Positions 9,048 through 21,435 are shown, counted from the first letter of the stretch. The stretch: DNA of 64,000 nucleotides from Pseudomonas sp. FEN (GCF_904067045.1 NZ_CAJFDC010000036.1:822001-886000), one strand, 5' to 3'. Program-made: numbers and translations. The notes: a model not told the origin generated them from the sequence alone.

Positions 9048-9452
9048 TCAAGGGTACGCGGCGCGTACCCTGCCACTCTCGCCCGGCACCGGCTGCAGCA
9101 CCAGCACCAGGCCGCAAAGGCCCAGAATCAGGTAACTGAACAACTGCCAGCGCGACGCCTCCGGCAGCCAGGTTCGCACCGCGAAATACATCCCGCACGC
9201 ATACAACGACAGCAGCAGCAATTGCCCGCGCGTATCGCGCCACAGGCTTGCCCGGCCTTCGGCCTGGAGCAACACCAGGGTCTGCACGATCACACAGACC
9301 GCTGCAAACCCTATCAATAAAGAGCCCAGCAGGCTATTGATCTCGTCGATCAACAGCGGTGCCAGGCCGATTTGCGCCAACACCGGCAGCAAGCCGATGT
9401 GCAGCAGCCACAAGCCGCCAACCCAGAGCATCTGGGTCAGTTGCCAGAGCAT
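9048..9452 (-). CDS. Small multi-spanning membrane protein (DUF4149-like)
   Basis: A 134-aa hydrophobic protein with four likely membrane segments: 8-28 (LWVGGLWLLHIGLLPVLAQI), about 45-65 (LLGSLLIGFAAVCVIVQTL), about 75-95 and 100-120 (LFSYLILGLCGLVLVLQPV). The position after greA (28-base gap, same strand) and before yhbY is the Pseudomonas carA-carB-greA arrangement, where a conserved membrane protein of unknown function occurs. DUF4149 is a tentative assignment from memory. The role is unknown. ATG at 9452 chosen; the longer frame overlaps greA. Confidence 0.8.
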   Translation of the reverse strand: MLWQLTQMLWVGGLWLLHIGLLPVLAQIGLAPLLIDEINSLLGSLLIGFAAVCVIVQTLVLLQAEGRASLWRDTRGQLLLLSLYACGMYFAVRTWLPEASRWQLFSYLILGLCGLVLVLQPVPGESGRVRAAYP

Positions 9453-9480
9453 GGCGCCCGCACGCAGCGGGCGCCTTCGT

Positions 9481-9953
9481 TCAGATATGGCGGACTGAGA
9501 CAATCTCGTACTCGATAACGCCACCCGGCGTTTTGACGACCACCACATCACCCTCTTCCTTGGCGATCAAGGCACGGGCCAGCGGCGAGCCGACGGAGAT
9601 CTTGCCGAGTTTGAAGTCGGCCTCGTCTTCACCCACGATGTGATAGACCACGCTTTCGTCGGTCTCGACGTTGGCGATTTCCACCGTGGTGCCGAAAATC
9701 ACCTTGCCGGTGTGCGCAATAGTCGTCACATCGATGATCACCGCATTCTGCATGCGGCCTTCGATGTCACGGATCCGCGCCTCGACCATACCCTGCTGCT
9801 CGCGAGCGGCGTGGTATTCGGCGTTTTCCTTCAAGTCACCCAACTCGCGGGCCGTACCGATGTCCTGGCTCAGCTTGGGACGGACGACCTTGGTCAGGTG
9901 GGCGTGCTCCTCTTCCAGGGCCTTGGCGCCCTGGACGGTCATTGGGTATTTGA

Positions 9954-9957
<4 letters not shown>
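9481..9957 (-). CDS. greA: GreA, transcript cleavage factor
   Basis: A 158-aa factor that enters the RNA polymerase secondary channel and rescues backtracked complexes by stimulating transcript cleavage. The N-terminal coiled coil (about 1-75, MTVQGAKALEEEHAHL...NAEYHAAREQQGMVEARIRDIE) contains the acidic DLKENAEY tip, followed by the FKBP-like C-terminal domain (ISVGSPLARALIAKEEGD). Its start codon overlaps the carB stop by 4 bases (ATGA), so it is translationally coupled as the last enzyme-operon gene. Confidence 0.97.
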
Positions 9958-13175
<3,218 letters not shown>

Positions 13176-13283
13176 GGGTTTGTCACTCAAATCCGCGGGT
13201 CAGTCGGCAAGCCGTTGAACAATCCTTGAAGAGACCGAGGGGGCCGCCGCGCTGCGGGGCCGCCCAGGGTGTTATCCAGAGGC

Positions 13284-14420
13284 TCAGCGACGCTTGGCCA
13301 TCTCATTGATGAAGCGATCGAACAGCGGTGCAACGTCGTTCGGGCCCGGGCTGGCTTCAGGGTGGCCCTGGAAGCTGAACGCGCTCTTGTCGGTGCGCTC
13401 GATGCCTTGCAGGGATCCGTCGAACAGCGACTTGTGAATCGCCCGGACATTGCCCGGCAGGGTCGCTTCATCCACGGCAAAACCGTGGTTCTGGCTGGTG
13501 ATCATGACAACGCCGGTGTCCAGGTCCTGGACCGGGTGGTTGGCACCGTGATGGCCGTGGCCCATTTTCAGGGTCTTGGCGCCGGAGGCCAGGGCCAGCA
13601 GTTGGTGACCCAGGCAGATGCCGAACACCGGGATCTCGGTTTCCAGCACGTCCTTGATCGCCTGGATAGCGTAGTCGCAAGGCTCCGGATCGCCCGGGCC
13701 GTTGGACAGGAACACGCCGTCCGGTTGCAGAGCCAGTACGGCGCTGGCCGGGGTTTGCGCCGGCACGACCGTCACCCGGCAACCGCGCTCGACCAGCATG
13801 CGCAAAATGTTGTACTTGATGCCGTAGTCGTAGGCCACTACATGGTAGGGCAGCTCGGAGGCCTCGATAGTCGCGTGACTGTCGGTCTTCAGGTCCCAGA
13901 CCGTGGAGCGCCACTCGTACTGTTGCGGGGTGCTGACGACTTTCGCCAGGTCCATGCCCTTCAGACCAGGGAAGCCCTGCGCCGCGGCAATCGCCGCCGC
14001 TTCGGAAATATTGTCACCGGCCATGATGCAGCCGTTCTGCGAACCCTTTTCACGCAGGATGCGGGTCAGGCGCCGCGTATCGATACCCGCGATAGCCACC
14101 ACATTGTTGGCTTTCAGATAATCGGACAGGGGCATCGTGTTGCGCCAGTTGCTCGCTACCAGGGGCAGGTCGCGAATGACCAGGCCGGCCGCCCAGACAC
14201 GATTGGACTCGACATCCTGTGGCGTGGTGCCGGTGTTGCCGATGTGCGGGTAGGTCAGGGTAACGATTTGCTGGGCGTAGGAAGGATCGGTAAGAATTTC
14301 CTGATAGCCGGTCATTGCGGTGTTGAACACCACCTCACCAACGGTCTGACCGTCGGCTCCAATGGCTTCGCCGCGAAAAATGCTGCCATCAGCAAGGGCG
14401 AGTATGGCTGGCTTAGTCAA
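13284..14420 (-). CDS. carA: Carbamoyl-phosphate synthase small subunit (glutaminase)
   Basis: A 378-aa class I glutamine amidotransferase that supplies ammonia to CarB. The N-terminal CarA domain (ALADGSIFRGEAIGADG...) is followed by the amidotransferase domain, with the nucleophile in GICLGHQLL (about residue 270) and the His/Glu pair in FQGHPEASPGPND. Translation starts at a TTG with GGAGG-like sequence upstream. An open leader frame ends with a TGA that overlaps this TTG, and a terminator-like hairpin lies about 45 bases upstream, suggesting attenuation control. Confidence 0.97.
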   Translation of the reverse strand: MTKPAILALADGSIFRGEAIGADGQTVGEVVFNTAMTGYQEILTDPSYAQQIVTLTYPHIGNTGTTPQDVESNRVWAAGLVIRDLPLVASNWRNTMPLSDYLKANNVVAIAGIDTRRLTRILREKGSQNGCIMAGDNISEAAAIAAAQGFPGLKGMDLAKVVSTPQQYEWRSTVWDLKTDSHATIEASELPYHVVAYDYGIKYNILRMLVERGCRVTVVPAQTPASAVLALQPDGVFLSNGPGDPEPCDYAIQAIKDVLETEIPVFGICLGHQLLALASGAKTLKMGHGHHGANHPVQDLDTGVVMITSQNHGFAVDEATLPGNVRAIHKSLFDGSLQGIERTDKSAFSFQGHPEASPGPNDVAPLFDRFINEMAKRR

Positions 14421-14539
14421 GAAGACCTCCCGTAAATAAAGCCTGAAAGGGCGATCGCAGGTTGTAAAAAAGCGGAGTGACGTATGGACACGTCACCCCG
14501 CTCGTTCACTGAATTATTCTGCGCGCTTTTAGTGGACAC
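14417..14539 (-). CDS. Possible leader peptide overlapping the carA start
   Basis: A 40-codon frame with a GTG start (MSTKSAQNNSVNERGD...) runs through the attenuator-like hairpin and ends at a TGA sharing bases with the TTG start of carA. The overlap would allow translational coupling. No strong ribosome binding site is visible and the true start, if any, is uncertain. It may simply be an open frame in the leader. Confidence 0.3.
   Translation of the reverse strand: MSTKSAQNNSVNERGDVSIRHSAFLQPAIALSGFIYGRSS
14466..14502 (-). terminator. Attenuator-like terminator in the carAB leader
   Basis: On the minus strand a 13-bp stem (AGCGGGGTGACGT with ACGTCACTCCGCT, one mismatch) is followed immediately by TTTTTTAC, ending about 46 bases before the carA TTG. 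It stands upstream of carA with no gene between it and dapB, so it can only stop the car transcript. The rest of the 14421-14754 interval, about 330 bases, holds the presumed car promoter region and a partial REP-like sequence near 14700. Confidence 0.7.
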
Positions 14540-14754
14540 ACTAAAGCTGTAGCTTACAGAAAAAGGCTTTTTTAATCCACCGCTAATGAGCCGAAAAGGC
14601 CAGGGAATGCGACAGGACGTCGCCAAACGGTGTAAAACAAGAGCAGAGCGCGCCATAACCCGTGGACGACGATGGTGCCCGTCAGGGCACCACAAGGCTT
14701 CAGGGCCTCATCGCCGGCAAGCCGATTCTCACAGCAAGCACTGCGTCGGACCTG

Positions 14755-15561
14755 TCAGTGCAGCTCGAGCACATCCTGCATATCGTACAGGCCTGGCGCC
14801 TTGCCATCCAGCCATAACGCCGCACGCACCGCCCCCTTGGCGAAGGTCATGCGACTCGAGGCCTTGTGGGTGATCTCCAGGCGCTCGCCTTCAGTGGCGA
14901 ACAGCACGGTGTGATCACCCACCACATCACCACCACGCACGGTAGCAAAGCCGATGGTGTCATGCGCCCGCGCACCGACATGCCCCTCGCGACCATAAAC
15001 GGCAACCTTCCGCAGATCACGCCCCAGCGTATCGGCGATCACCTCGCCCATGCGCACGGCCGTTCCCGAAGGCGAGTCAACCTTGTGCCGGTGATGCGTC
15101 TCGATGATCTCGATATCCGCATCCTCCCCCAGCACCCGCGCGGCCAACTCAAGCAACTTCAGCGACAGGTTGACCCCGACACTGAAATTGGCCGCGAAGA
15201 CGATAGGAATGTCCCTGCCCGCCGCCACCAGCAACTGCTTCTGCTCGGCGCTCAGACCAGTGGTACCGATCACCATGGCCTTGCCCGCCTTGCGGCAGAA
15301 CGCCAGGTTTTGCAGCATCACCTCCGGCAACGTGAAGTCGATCAATACATCGAACTCATCCGCCACCGCCGCCAACCCCTCGGACAACGGCACGCCGATG
15401 CGCCCCAGCGAAGCCAGCTCGCCGGCGTCCGCACCGACCAACGAGCTGCCGGGACGCACGATCGCCGCCGTCAGAGCGGTCAGCGGCGCACGCTGCCGCA
15501 CCGCTTCGATCAGGATCTTGCCCATGCGCCCGGCGGCGCCCATCACAGCTATACGTCGCAT
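14755..15561 (-). CDS. dapB: 4-hydroxy-tetrahydrodipicolinate reductase
   Basis: A 268-aa enzyme of the diaminopimelate/lysine pathway. The N-terminal nucleotide-binding loop is AVMGAAGRMGK, followed by DFTLPEVML and TTGLSAEQK; the catalytic His-His-Lys motif reads IIETHHRHKVDSPSGTA around residue 155. Length and sequence match Pseudomonas DapB. It starts 10 bases after dnaJ on the same strand, so it is probably cotranscribed with the chaperone genes at least in part. Confidence 0.97.
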   Translation of the reverse strand: MRRIAVMGAAGRMGKILIEAVRQRAPLTALTAAIVRPGSSLVGADAGELASLGRIGVPLSEGLAAVADEFDVLIDFTLPEVMLQNLAFCRKAGKAMVIGTTGLSAEQKQLLVAAGRDIPIVFAANFSVGVNLSLKLLELAARVLGEDADIEIIETHHRHKVDSPSGTAVRMGEVIADTLGRDLRKVAVYGREGHVGARAHDTIGFATVRGGDVVGDHTVLFATEGERLEITHKASSRMTFAKGAVRAALWLDGKAPGLYDMQDVLELH

Positions 15562-15571
15562 GCCAAGCTCC

Positions 15572-16696
15572 TTACAGGTCGCCGAAGAAGCGCTTCATGC
15601 CTTCGAACCAACCGCTGGCCTTGGGTGAATGAGAGCTGTCGCCGTCCAGGGAAGCACGGAACTCTTCCAGCAGCTCACGCTGGCGACGGCTCAGGTTCAC
15701 CGGCGTCTCGACCGCCACACGGCACATCAGGTCACCCGCACCGCCACCGCGCACCGGCGCAACACCCTTGCCGCGCAGACGGAACTGCTTGCCGGTCTGG
15801 GTACCTTCCGGAATCCTCAACTTGACGCGACCGTCCAGGGTCGGCACTTCCAGCTCGCCACCAAGGGCCGCGTCGACAAAGCTGATCGGCACTTCGCAGA
15901 ACAGGTGCTTGCCGTCGCGCTGGAAAATATCGTGCTCACGCACATTGATCACGACATACAGGTCGCCGGTCGGACCACCCTGCGTCCCCGCCTCGCCTTC
16001 GCCAGACAGACGGATACGATCGCCAGTATCGACGCCCGACGGCACCTTGACCGACAAGGTCTTGTACTCTTCCACACGCCCCTGACCATGGCAGGAATCG
16101 CACGGATCGGAAATGATCTTGCCCTGGCCATGACAGCGCGGGCAGGTCTGCTGCACCGAAAAGAAGCCTTGCTGCATGCGTACCTGGCCAATACCGCCGC
16201 AGGTCGGACACGTGATCGGCGCGGAGCCCTTCTTGGCCCCGGAGCCATCACACGGCTTGCAGTTGACCAGCGTCGGCACGCGGATATTGACGGTCGTACC
16301 GCGCACCGCCTCTTCCAGATTCAGCTCCAGGGTGTAGCGCAGGTCGCTGCCGCGCTGTGCGCCACCGCGGGAACCACCGCGACCGCCACCAAAGAAATCA
16401 CTGAACACGTCACCGAAGATATCGGAGAAGTTCTGCCCGCCGAAGCCAGCACCGCCACCCCCCATGCTCGGATCGACGCCAGCATGGCCGTATTGGTCGT
16501 AAGCCGCACGCTTGCTGGAATCGGAAAGCACTTCATAGGCCTCGTTGGCCTCTTTGAACAGTTCTTCCGACGCCTTGTCATCCGGATTACGGTCCGGGTG
16601 ATGCTTCATCGCGAGGCGGCGGTAAGCTTTCTTCAGGTCCGCCTCGCTGGAGCTACGCTCGACCCCCAAAATTTCGTAATAGTCACGCTTTGCCAT
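15572..16696 (-). CDS. dnaJ: DnaJ, Hsp40 co-chaperone
   Basis: A 374-aa cochaperone that delivers substrates to DnaK and stimulates its ATPase. The J domain (1-70) carries MKHHPDRNPDD with the HPD motif; a Gly/Phe-rich region follows (GGGGAGFGGQNFSDIFGDVF...). Four CxxCxGxG zinc motifs lie around 145-210 (CKPCDGSG, CPTCGGIG, CPRCHGQG, CDSCHGQG), then the C-terminal substrate-binding domain. MAKRDYYEILG is the start; an 11-codon extension was rejected. Confidence 0.98.
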   Translation of the reverse strand: MAKRDYYEILGVERSSSEADLKKAYRRLAMKHHPDRNPDDKASEELFKEANEAYEVLSDSSKRAAYDQYGHAGVDPSMGGGGAGFGGQNFSDIFGDVFSDFFGGGRGGSRGGAQRGSDLRYTLELNLEEAVRGTTVNIRVPTLVNCKPCDGSGAKKGSAPITCPTCGGIGQVRMQQGFFSVQQTCPRCHGQGKIISDPCDSCHGQGRVEEYKTLSVKVPSGVDTGDRIRLSGEGEAGTQGGPTGDLYVVINVREHDIFQRDGKHLFCEVPISFVDAALGGELEVPTLDGRVKLRIPEGTQTGKQFRLRGKGVAPVRGGGAGDLMCRVAVETPVNLSRRQRELLEEFRASLDGDSSHSPKASGWFEGMKRFFGDL

Positions 16697-16813
16697 GATT
16701 CTTTGCACTCTTGAGGATGTTCGGGACACCCGACTGGAACGGTCCCGCCCCTACTATCAGCACCCGAACGCTGTCGCATGCTGTAAAAATTTGCCTATTC
16801 CAGACACGCCAAC

Positions 16814-16831
16814 GCGGGAGCAAGCTCCCGC
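16814..16831. repeat. REP-like hairpin between dnaK and dnaJ
   Basis: A perfect palindromic stem GCGGGAGC / GCTCCCGC with a two-base AA centre, in the 194-base dnaK-dnaJ gap. The GCGGGAGCAAGCTCCCGC core is typical of Pseudomonas REP elements. It may stabilise the dnaK mRNA end or partially terminate. Confidence 0.6.
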
Positions 16832-16890
16832 GCGGCGACATCCTACCAGTCACCGCTCAAGCGCAGTCAACCGGCCGACCAGCAAGTGGA

Positions 16891-18807
16891 TTACTTGTGA
16901 TCTTTGACTTCTTCGAACTCAGCGTCGACGACGTCATCCTTGTGGGCTTCTTCCGGGGCCGCTTGAGCACCGGCCTCAGGCTTGGCGCCCTGCTCGGCGT
17001 ACATCTTCTGAGCCACGGGCGCGGAGACCTTGGACAACTCCTCGACCTTGGCTTCGATCGCCGCCTTGTCGTCGCCTTTGACAGCAGCTTCCAGGGCAAC
17101 CACGGCCGCCTCGATCGCCGCCTTCTCTTCGGCAGTCACTTTGTCACCGGCATCGGCAACCATCTTGCGCGTCGAGTGAACCAGGGCATCACCCTGGTTA
17201 CGAGCACTGGCCAGCTCTTCGAACTTGCGGTCTTCCTCGGCATTGAGCTCGGCATCGCGAATCATCTGCTGGATTTCGTCATCCGACAGACCCGAGTTGG
17301 CCTTGATCGTGATCTTCTGCTCTTTGCCGGTAGCCTTGTCCTTCGCACCAACGTGCAGGATGCCGTTGGCGTCGATGTCGAAGGTCACTTCGATCTGTGG
17401 CACGCCACGTGGAGCCGGTGGAATCTCGGCCAGGTCGAACTTGCCCAGGGACTTGTTCTGCGCGGCTTGCTTGCGCTCACCCTGCAGGACATGAATGGTC
17501 ACGGCGCCCTGGTTGTCGTCGGCAGTCGAGAACACTTGCGATTTCTTGGTCGGAATCGTGGTGTTTTTCTCGATCAGCGCGGTCATCACGCCACCCATGG
17601 TTTCGATACCCAGGGTCAGCGGGCTGACGTCGAGCAGCAGAACGTCTTTCACGTCACCGGCCAGAACGGCGCCCTGGATGGCGGCACCCATGGCAACGGC
17701 TTCGTCCGGGTTGACGTCCTTACGGGCTTCCTTACCGAAGAAGTCGGTCACCAGCTTCTGCACCAGCGGCATACGGGTCTGACCGCCGACCAGAATCACG
17801 TCGTTGATCTTGGCGACGTCGATACCGGCGTCCTTCAGCGCGATGCGGCAAGGCTCGATGGTGCGCTGAACCAGGTCTTCGACCAGCGCTTCCAGCTTGG
17901 CGCGGGAGATCTTCACGTTCAGGTGCTTCGGACCGGTGGCGTCGGCAGTGATGTACGGCAGGTTGACGTCGGTCGACTGAGCCGAAGACAGCTCGATCTT
18001 GGCTTTTTCAGCGGCTTCTTTCAGGCGCTGCATGGCCAGCGGGTCACCCTTGAGGTTCATGCCGCTTTCTTTCTTGAACTCGTCGACGAGGTAGTCGATC
18101 AGGCGAATGTCGAAGTCTTCACCGCCAAGGAAGGTGTCACCGTTGGTGGCCAACACTTCGAACTGGTGCTCGCCATCGACTTCGGCGATCTCGATCACGG
18201 ACACGTCGAAGGTACCGCCACCCAGGTCATAAACGATGACGGTGTGGTCGCCCTTGGCCTTGTCCATACCGTAGGCCAGCGCGGCCGCGGTCGGTTCGTT
18301 GATGATGCGCTTGACGTCCAGACCGGCGATACGACCGGCGTCCTTGGTCGCCTGACGCTGGCTGTCGTTGAAGTAAGCCGGAACGGTGATCACCGCTTCG
18401 GTGACAGCCTCGCCGAGGTAGTCTTCGGCGGTTTTCTTCATCTTCTTCAGGATTTCAGCAGAGATCTGTGGCGGCGCCATTTTCTGGCCGTTCACTTCGA
18501 CCCATGCATCGCCGTTGTCAGCCTTGGCGATCTTGTAAGGGACCATCTTGATGTCTTTCTGCACGACTTCTTCGTCGAACTTGCGACCGATCAGACGCTT
18601 CACCGCGTACAGGGTGTTATGCGGATTGGTCACGGCCTGGCGCTTGGCCGACTGGCCAACCAGGATTTCGCCATCATTGGCGTAGGCGATGATCGACGGC
18701 GTGGTGCGAGCACCCTCGGCGTTTTCGATCACTTTGGCCTTGCCGTTTTCAAGAATAGAGACGCAGGAGTTGGTAGTCCCCAGGTCGATACCGATAATTT
18801 TGCCCAT
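16891..18807 (-). CDS. dnaK: DnaK, Hsp70 chaperone
   Basis: A 638-aa chaperone. The ATPase domain starts GKIIGIDLGTTNSCVS (phosphate 1), with VYDLGGGTFDVSVIE (phosphate 2) and VGGQTRMP (adenosine region). The interdomain linker VLLLDVSPLTLGIET follows near residue 390, then the substrate-binding domain and helical lid, ending DDVVDAEFEEVKDHK with the EEVD-like tail of bacterial DnaK. It lies between grpE and dnaJ on the same strand and has its own RpoH-type promoter overlapping the grpE stop codon. Confidence 0.98.
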   Translation of the reverse strand: MGKIIGIDLGTTNSCVSILENGKAKVIENAEGARTTPSIIAYANDGEILVGQSAKRQAVTNPHNTLYAVKRLIGRKFDEEVVQKDIKMVPYKIAKADNGDAWVEVNGQKMAPPQISAEILKKMKKTAEDYLGEAVTEAVITVPAYFNDSQRQATKDAGRIAGLDVKRIINEPTAAALAYGMDKAKGDHTVIVYDLGGGTFDVSVIEIAEVDGEHQFEVLATNGDTFLGGEDFDIRLIDYLVDEFKKESGMNLKGDPLAMQRLKEAAEKAKIELSSAQSTDVNLPYITADATGPKHLNVKISRAKLEALVEDLVQRTIEPCRIALKDAGIDVAKINDVILVGGQTRMPLVQKLVTDFFGKEARKDVNPDEAVAMGAAIQGAVLAGDVKDVLLLDVSPLTLGIETMGGVMTALIEKNTTIPTKKSQVFSTADDNQGAVTIHVLQGERKQAAQNKSLGKFDLAEIPPAPRGVPQIEVTFDIDANGILHVGAKDKATGKEQKITIKANSGLSDDEIQQMIRDAELNAEEDRKFEELASARNQGDALVHSTRKMVADAGDKVTAEEKAAIEAAVVALEAAVKGDDKAAIEAKVEELSKVSAPVAQKMYAEQGAKPEAGAQAAPEEAHKDDVVDAEFEEVKDHK

Positions 18808-18885
18808 TTCACTCTCCCGAAACTTTGATTTTTTTTACCGCAGCGGTTATGGCCAACTGTGGTAGCACTTAAACGCTTGACATGT

Positions 18886-18913
18886 AGATGGGGGCCTTGC
18901 GGCCGATTTCAAG
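18886..18913 (-). promoter_or_regulatory. RpoH (sigma-32) promoter for dnaK
   Basis: On the minus strand CTTGAA, a 14-base spacer and CCCCATCT match the sigma-32 consensus (CTTGAAA, 11-16 bases, CCCCATNT). The -35 hexamer contains the grpE stop codon. It sits about 80 bases before the dnaK start. Confidence 0.85.
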
Positions 18914-19475
18914 CCTGCTCGTCGATCGTCGGCGAAACCGGTGCCACCGCCTTGCTGACCACAACCATCGCCGGGCGCAGCAGGCGACCGTGGAGCTGGT
19001 AGCCTTTCTGGAATACTTTCAGCACGCTGTTGGGTTCGACATCGGCGCTTTCCTGCATGGCCATGGCCTGGTGCAGGGCGGCATTGAAGGGCTCGCCGTG
19101 CGGGTCGATGGCTTCCAGCTGATAACGCTTGAGGGTGTCCTGGAACATCTTCAGGGTCAGCTCGATGCCTTCGCGCATCGGCCGGATGTTCTCATCGTCC
19201 GGATTGGACAGGTCCAGGCCACGCTCCAGGCTGTCGATGATCGGCAGCAGATCGCCGGCAAACTTCTCCAGGGCGAACTTGTGCGCTTTTTCCACATCCT
19301 GGTCGGCACGGCGGCGAATGTTCTGCAGGTCGGCGGCGACACGCAACCCTTGATCCTGTGCCGCCGCCAACTGCTCCTCGAGCACCTGGACGCGGGCGCC
19401 CAGGTCGTCGCCCTGCGCCTGCGCGGCCGAGCCGGCGTCCTGATTTTGCGAATCCAGAGTCTGTTCGTCAGCCAT
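18909..19475 (-). CDS. grpE: GrpE, nucleotide exchange factor of DnaK
   Basis: A 188-aa heat-shock protein that releases ADP from DnaK. It has an acidic/Gln-rich N-terminus (MADEQTLDSQNQDAG), a long helical dimerisation region with RVAADLQNIRRRADQDVEKAH, and the C-terminal beta domain with the GrpE signature (HGEPFNAALHQAMAMQES...GYQLHGRLLRPAMVVVSK). The ATG at 19475 follows AAAGGAGG; a 51-codon upstream extension runs through the promoter and is not real. First gene of grpE-dnaK-dnaJ-dapB. Confidence 0.97.
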   Translation of the reverse strand: MADEQTLDSQNQDAGSAAQAQGDDLGARVQVLEEQLAAAQDQGLRVAADLQNIRRRADQDVEKAHKFALEKFAGDLLPIIDSLERGLDLSNPDDENIRPMREGIELTLKMFQDTLKRYQLEAIDPHGEPFNAALHQAMAMQESADVEPNSVLKVFQKGYQLHGRLLRPAMVVVSKAVAPVSPTIDEQA

Positions 19476-19528
19476 AAAAAACCTCCTTTCAATATCGTCC
19501 GCGAGCTCGACCCGCGCTTCTGCCCGAT

Positions 19529-19556
19529 ATATGGGGCCGCAATTTTCAGGTTCAAG
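19529..19556 (-). promoter_or_regulatory. RpoH (sigma-32) promoter for grpE
   Basis: CTTGAA and CCCCATAT are separated by 14 bases on the minus strand, a near-perfect sigma-32 promoter, about 55 bases upstream of the grpE ATG. It lies in the intergenic region shared with the divergent recN. Confidence 0.88.
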
Positions 19557-19676
19557 GGCCTGAACCACGGCAATCGCCTCCCGGTATTCCGCGCAAGGAT
19601 TACCGATGGCACTAAAAAACCCCGACATTCAAGCCAATCGAACTAAGGACAGGCATTGTCAGCACAAATCAAAACA

Positions 19677-19692
19677 CTGTATAAATAACCAG
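19677..19692. promoter_or_regulatory. LexA (SOS) box upstream of recN
   Basis: CTGTATAAATAACCAG matches the 16-bp gammaproteobacterial LexA consensus CTGTATATATATACAG at the CTG/CAG ends and most A/T positions. It is 24 bases before the recN start, the place expected for SOS repression. Confidence 0.85.
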
Positions 19693-19716
19693 ACCTAAAG
19701 CCTGGGAGCGGCCTTC

Positions 19717-21390
19717 ATGCTGGTGCACCTGTCCGTACATAACTACGCAATCGTCGAACACCTCGATCTGGAACTGGATCGCGGGATGAGCGTAATCACT
19801 GGCGAAACCGGCGCCGGCAAGTCGATCATGCTCGACGCCCTCGGGCTGACCCTGGGCGACCGCGCCGACAGCGGCGTGGTCCGCCCCGGCGCGGACAAGG
19901 CCGATATCCTTGCCACCTTCGACCTCGAGGACATCCCCGAAGCCCGGGCCTGGCTGGCCGAACGCGACCTGGACAACGACGGTCCGTGCATCCTGCGCCG
20001 AGTCATTACCGCCGAAGGCCGTTCGCGCGGCTATATCAATGGCTCGCCTTGCCCCCAGGGCGACCTCAAGGCCCTCGGCGAACTGCTGATCGACATCCAC
20101 AGCCAGCACGAACACCAGTCCCTGCTGAAAACCGACACCCACCGCCGACTGCTCGACGAATACGCGGGCGCCACCGACCTCGCCCGCCAGGTGCAGCTGG
20201 CGGCCCAGCGCTGGCGCCAGACCCGCCAGGAACTCGAACGCCTCTCCAACTCCGGCGACGAGCAGCGCGCCCGCCACCAACTGCTCAGCTACCAGCTCGA
20301 AGAACTCGAGAACCTGGGCCTTGGGGAAAACGAGCTGGGTGACCTGGAGCAGGAGCACAAGAACCTGACCAATGCCGAAACCCTGCTCGGCATCTGCCGC
20401 CAGGTGGTGGAACAGTGCAGCGAAAGCGATTCAGGCAATGTGCTCAATGCCCTGACCGCGAGCCTCAATCGCCTGTCCAGCGTCAACAATGGTTCCGGCG
20501 CCCTGGGCGAAGCCACCAACCTGCTGGCCAGCGCCCAGATCCAGGTCGAGGAAGCCGTCGGCGAACTGAACCGCTTCCTCGACCACTTCGATGCCGACCC
20601 GGCCCGTCTGCAACAGCTCGAGGAACGCCTCGACGCGATCTACACCCTGGCGCGCAAGCATCGTATCCAGCCAACGGAAGTCGCGAGCCTCCAGCAAAAG
20701 CTGCTGGATGAAATCGAAACCCTCAACGCCAACGACGAAGCCATCGAACGCCTTACCGAAGAACTCGCGGCCTATGCCCGACATTATCAGGAGCGGGCCC
20801 GGGAACTTAGTGATCTACGTCATCAAGCGGCGACTGGCCTCGCTGGCGCCGTGGAACAGGAAATCCAGCGCCTGGGCATGCCCGGCGGGCGCTTCAGCAT
20901 CGAACTGCATGCCAACGCCAGCAATGAGCTGCTGCCTTATGGCCTTGAGCAGGTCGAACTGCTGGTCAGCGCCAACCCCGGGCAGCCGCTCAAGGCGCTG
21001 GCCAAGGTCGCCTCCGGCGGCGAGCTGTCACGGATCAGCCTGGCGATCCAGGTCATCACCGCGCAAACCTCGCGCATCCCGACACTGGTGTTTGACGAAG
21101 TGGACGTAGGCATCGGTGGCCCGACCGCCGAGATCGTCGGCCAATTGCTGCGCCGTCTTGGCGAACGCGGGCAGGTACTGACGGTCACCCACCTGCCCCA
21201 AGTCGCGGCGCAAGGGCACCATCATCTATTCGTGCATAAGATGCGCGGCAGCGATGCCACTCGCACAGCCGTCTCGAAACTGAGCAAGACCGAACGGATC
21301 GAAGAAGTCGCGCGCATGCTCGGGGGCATCGACCTGACCAAGGAGTCCCTGGCTCACGCGAAAAAGATGGTGGTCACGGCCAAAGTCTAG
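19717..21390 (+). CDS. recN: RecN, SMC-like DNA repair ATPase
   Basis: A 557-aa SMC-family protein acting in recombinational repair of double-strand breaks. Walker A is GETGAGKSIML (about residue 30), with a central coiled coil (about 150-370; LSNSGDEQRARHQLLSYQLEELE, IERLTEELAAYARHYQERARELSDL). The signature GGELSRISLAIQ, Walker B LVFDEVDVGIGG and H-loop VTHLPQVAAQGHHH lie near the C-terminus. It is divergent from grpE, preceded by a LexA box, and ends at a bidirectional terminator shared with fur. Confidence 0.97.
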   Translation: MLVHLSVHNYAIVEHLDLELDRGMSVITGETGAGKSIMLDALGLTLGDRADSGVVRPGADKADILATFDLEDIPEARAWLAERDLDNDGPCILRRVITAEGRSRGYINGSPCPQGDLKALGELLIDIHSQHEHQSLLKTDTHRRLLDEYAGATDLARQVQLAAQRWRQTRQELERLSNSGDEQRARHQLLSYQLEELENLGLGENELGDLEQEHKNLTNAETLLGICRQVVEQCSESDSGNVLNALTASLNRLSSVNNGSGALGEATNLLASAQIQVEEAVGELNRFLDHFDADPARLQQLEERLDAIYTLARKHRIQPTEVASLQQKLLDEIETLNANDEAIERLTEELAAYARHYQERARELSDLRHQAATGLAGAVEQEIQRLGMPGGRFSIELHANASNELLPYGLEQVELLVSANPGQPLKALAKVASGGELSRISLAIQVITAQTSRIPTLVFDEVDVGIGGPTAEIVGQLLRRLGERGQVLTVTHLPQVAAQGHHHLFVHKMRGSDATRTAVSKLSKTERIEEVARMLGGIDLTKESLAHAKKMVVTAKV

Positions 21391-21435
21391 GCTCGGACAT
21401 CTGCGCTAACAAAAAAGTCAGACCACAGACAACAC

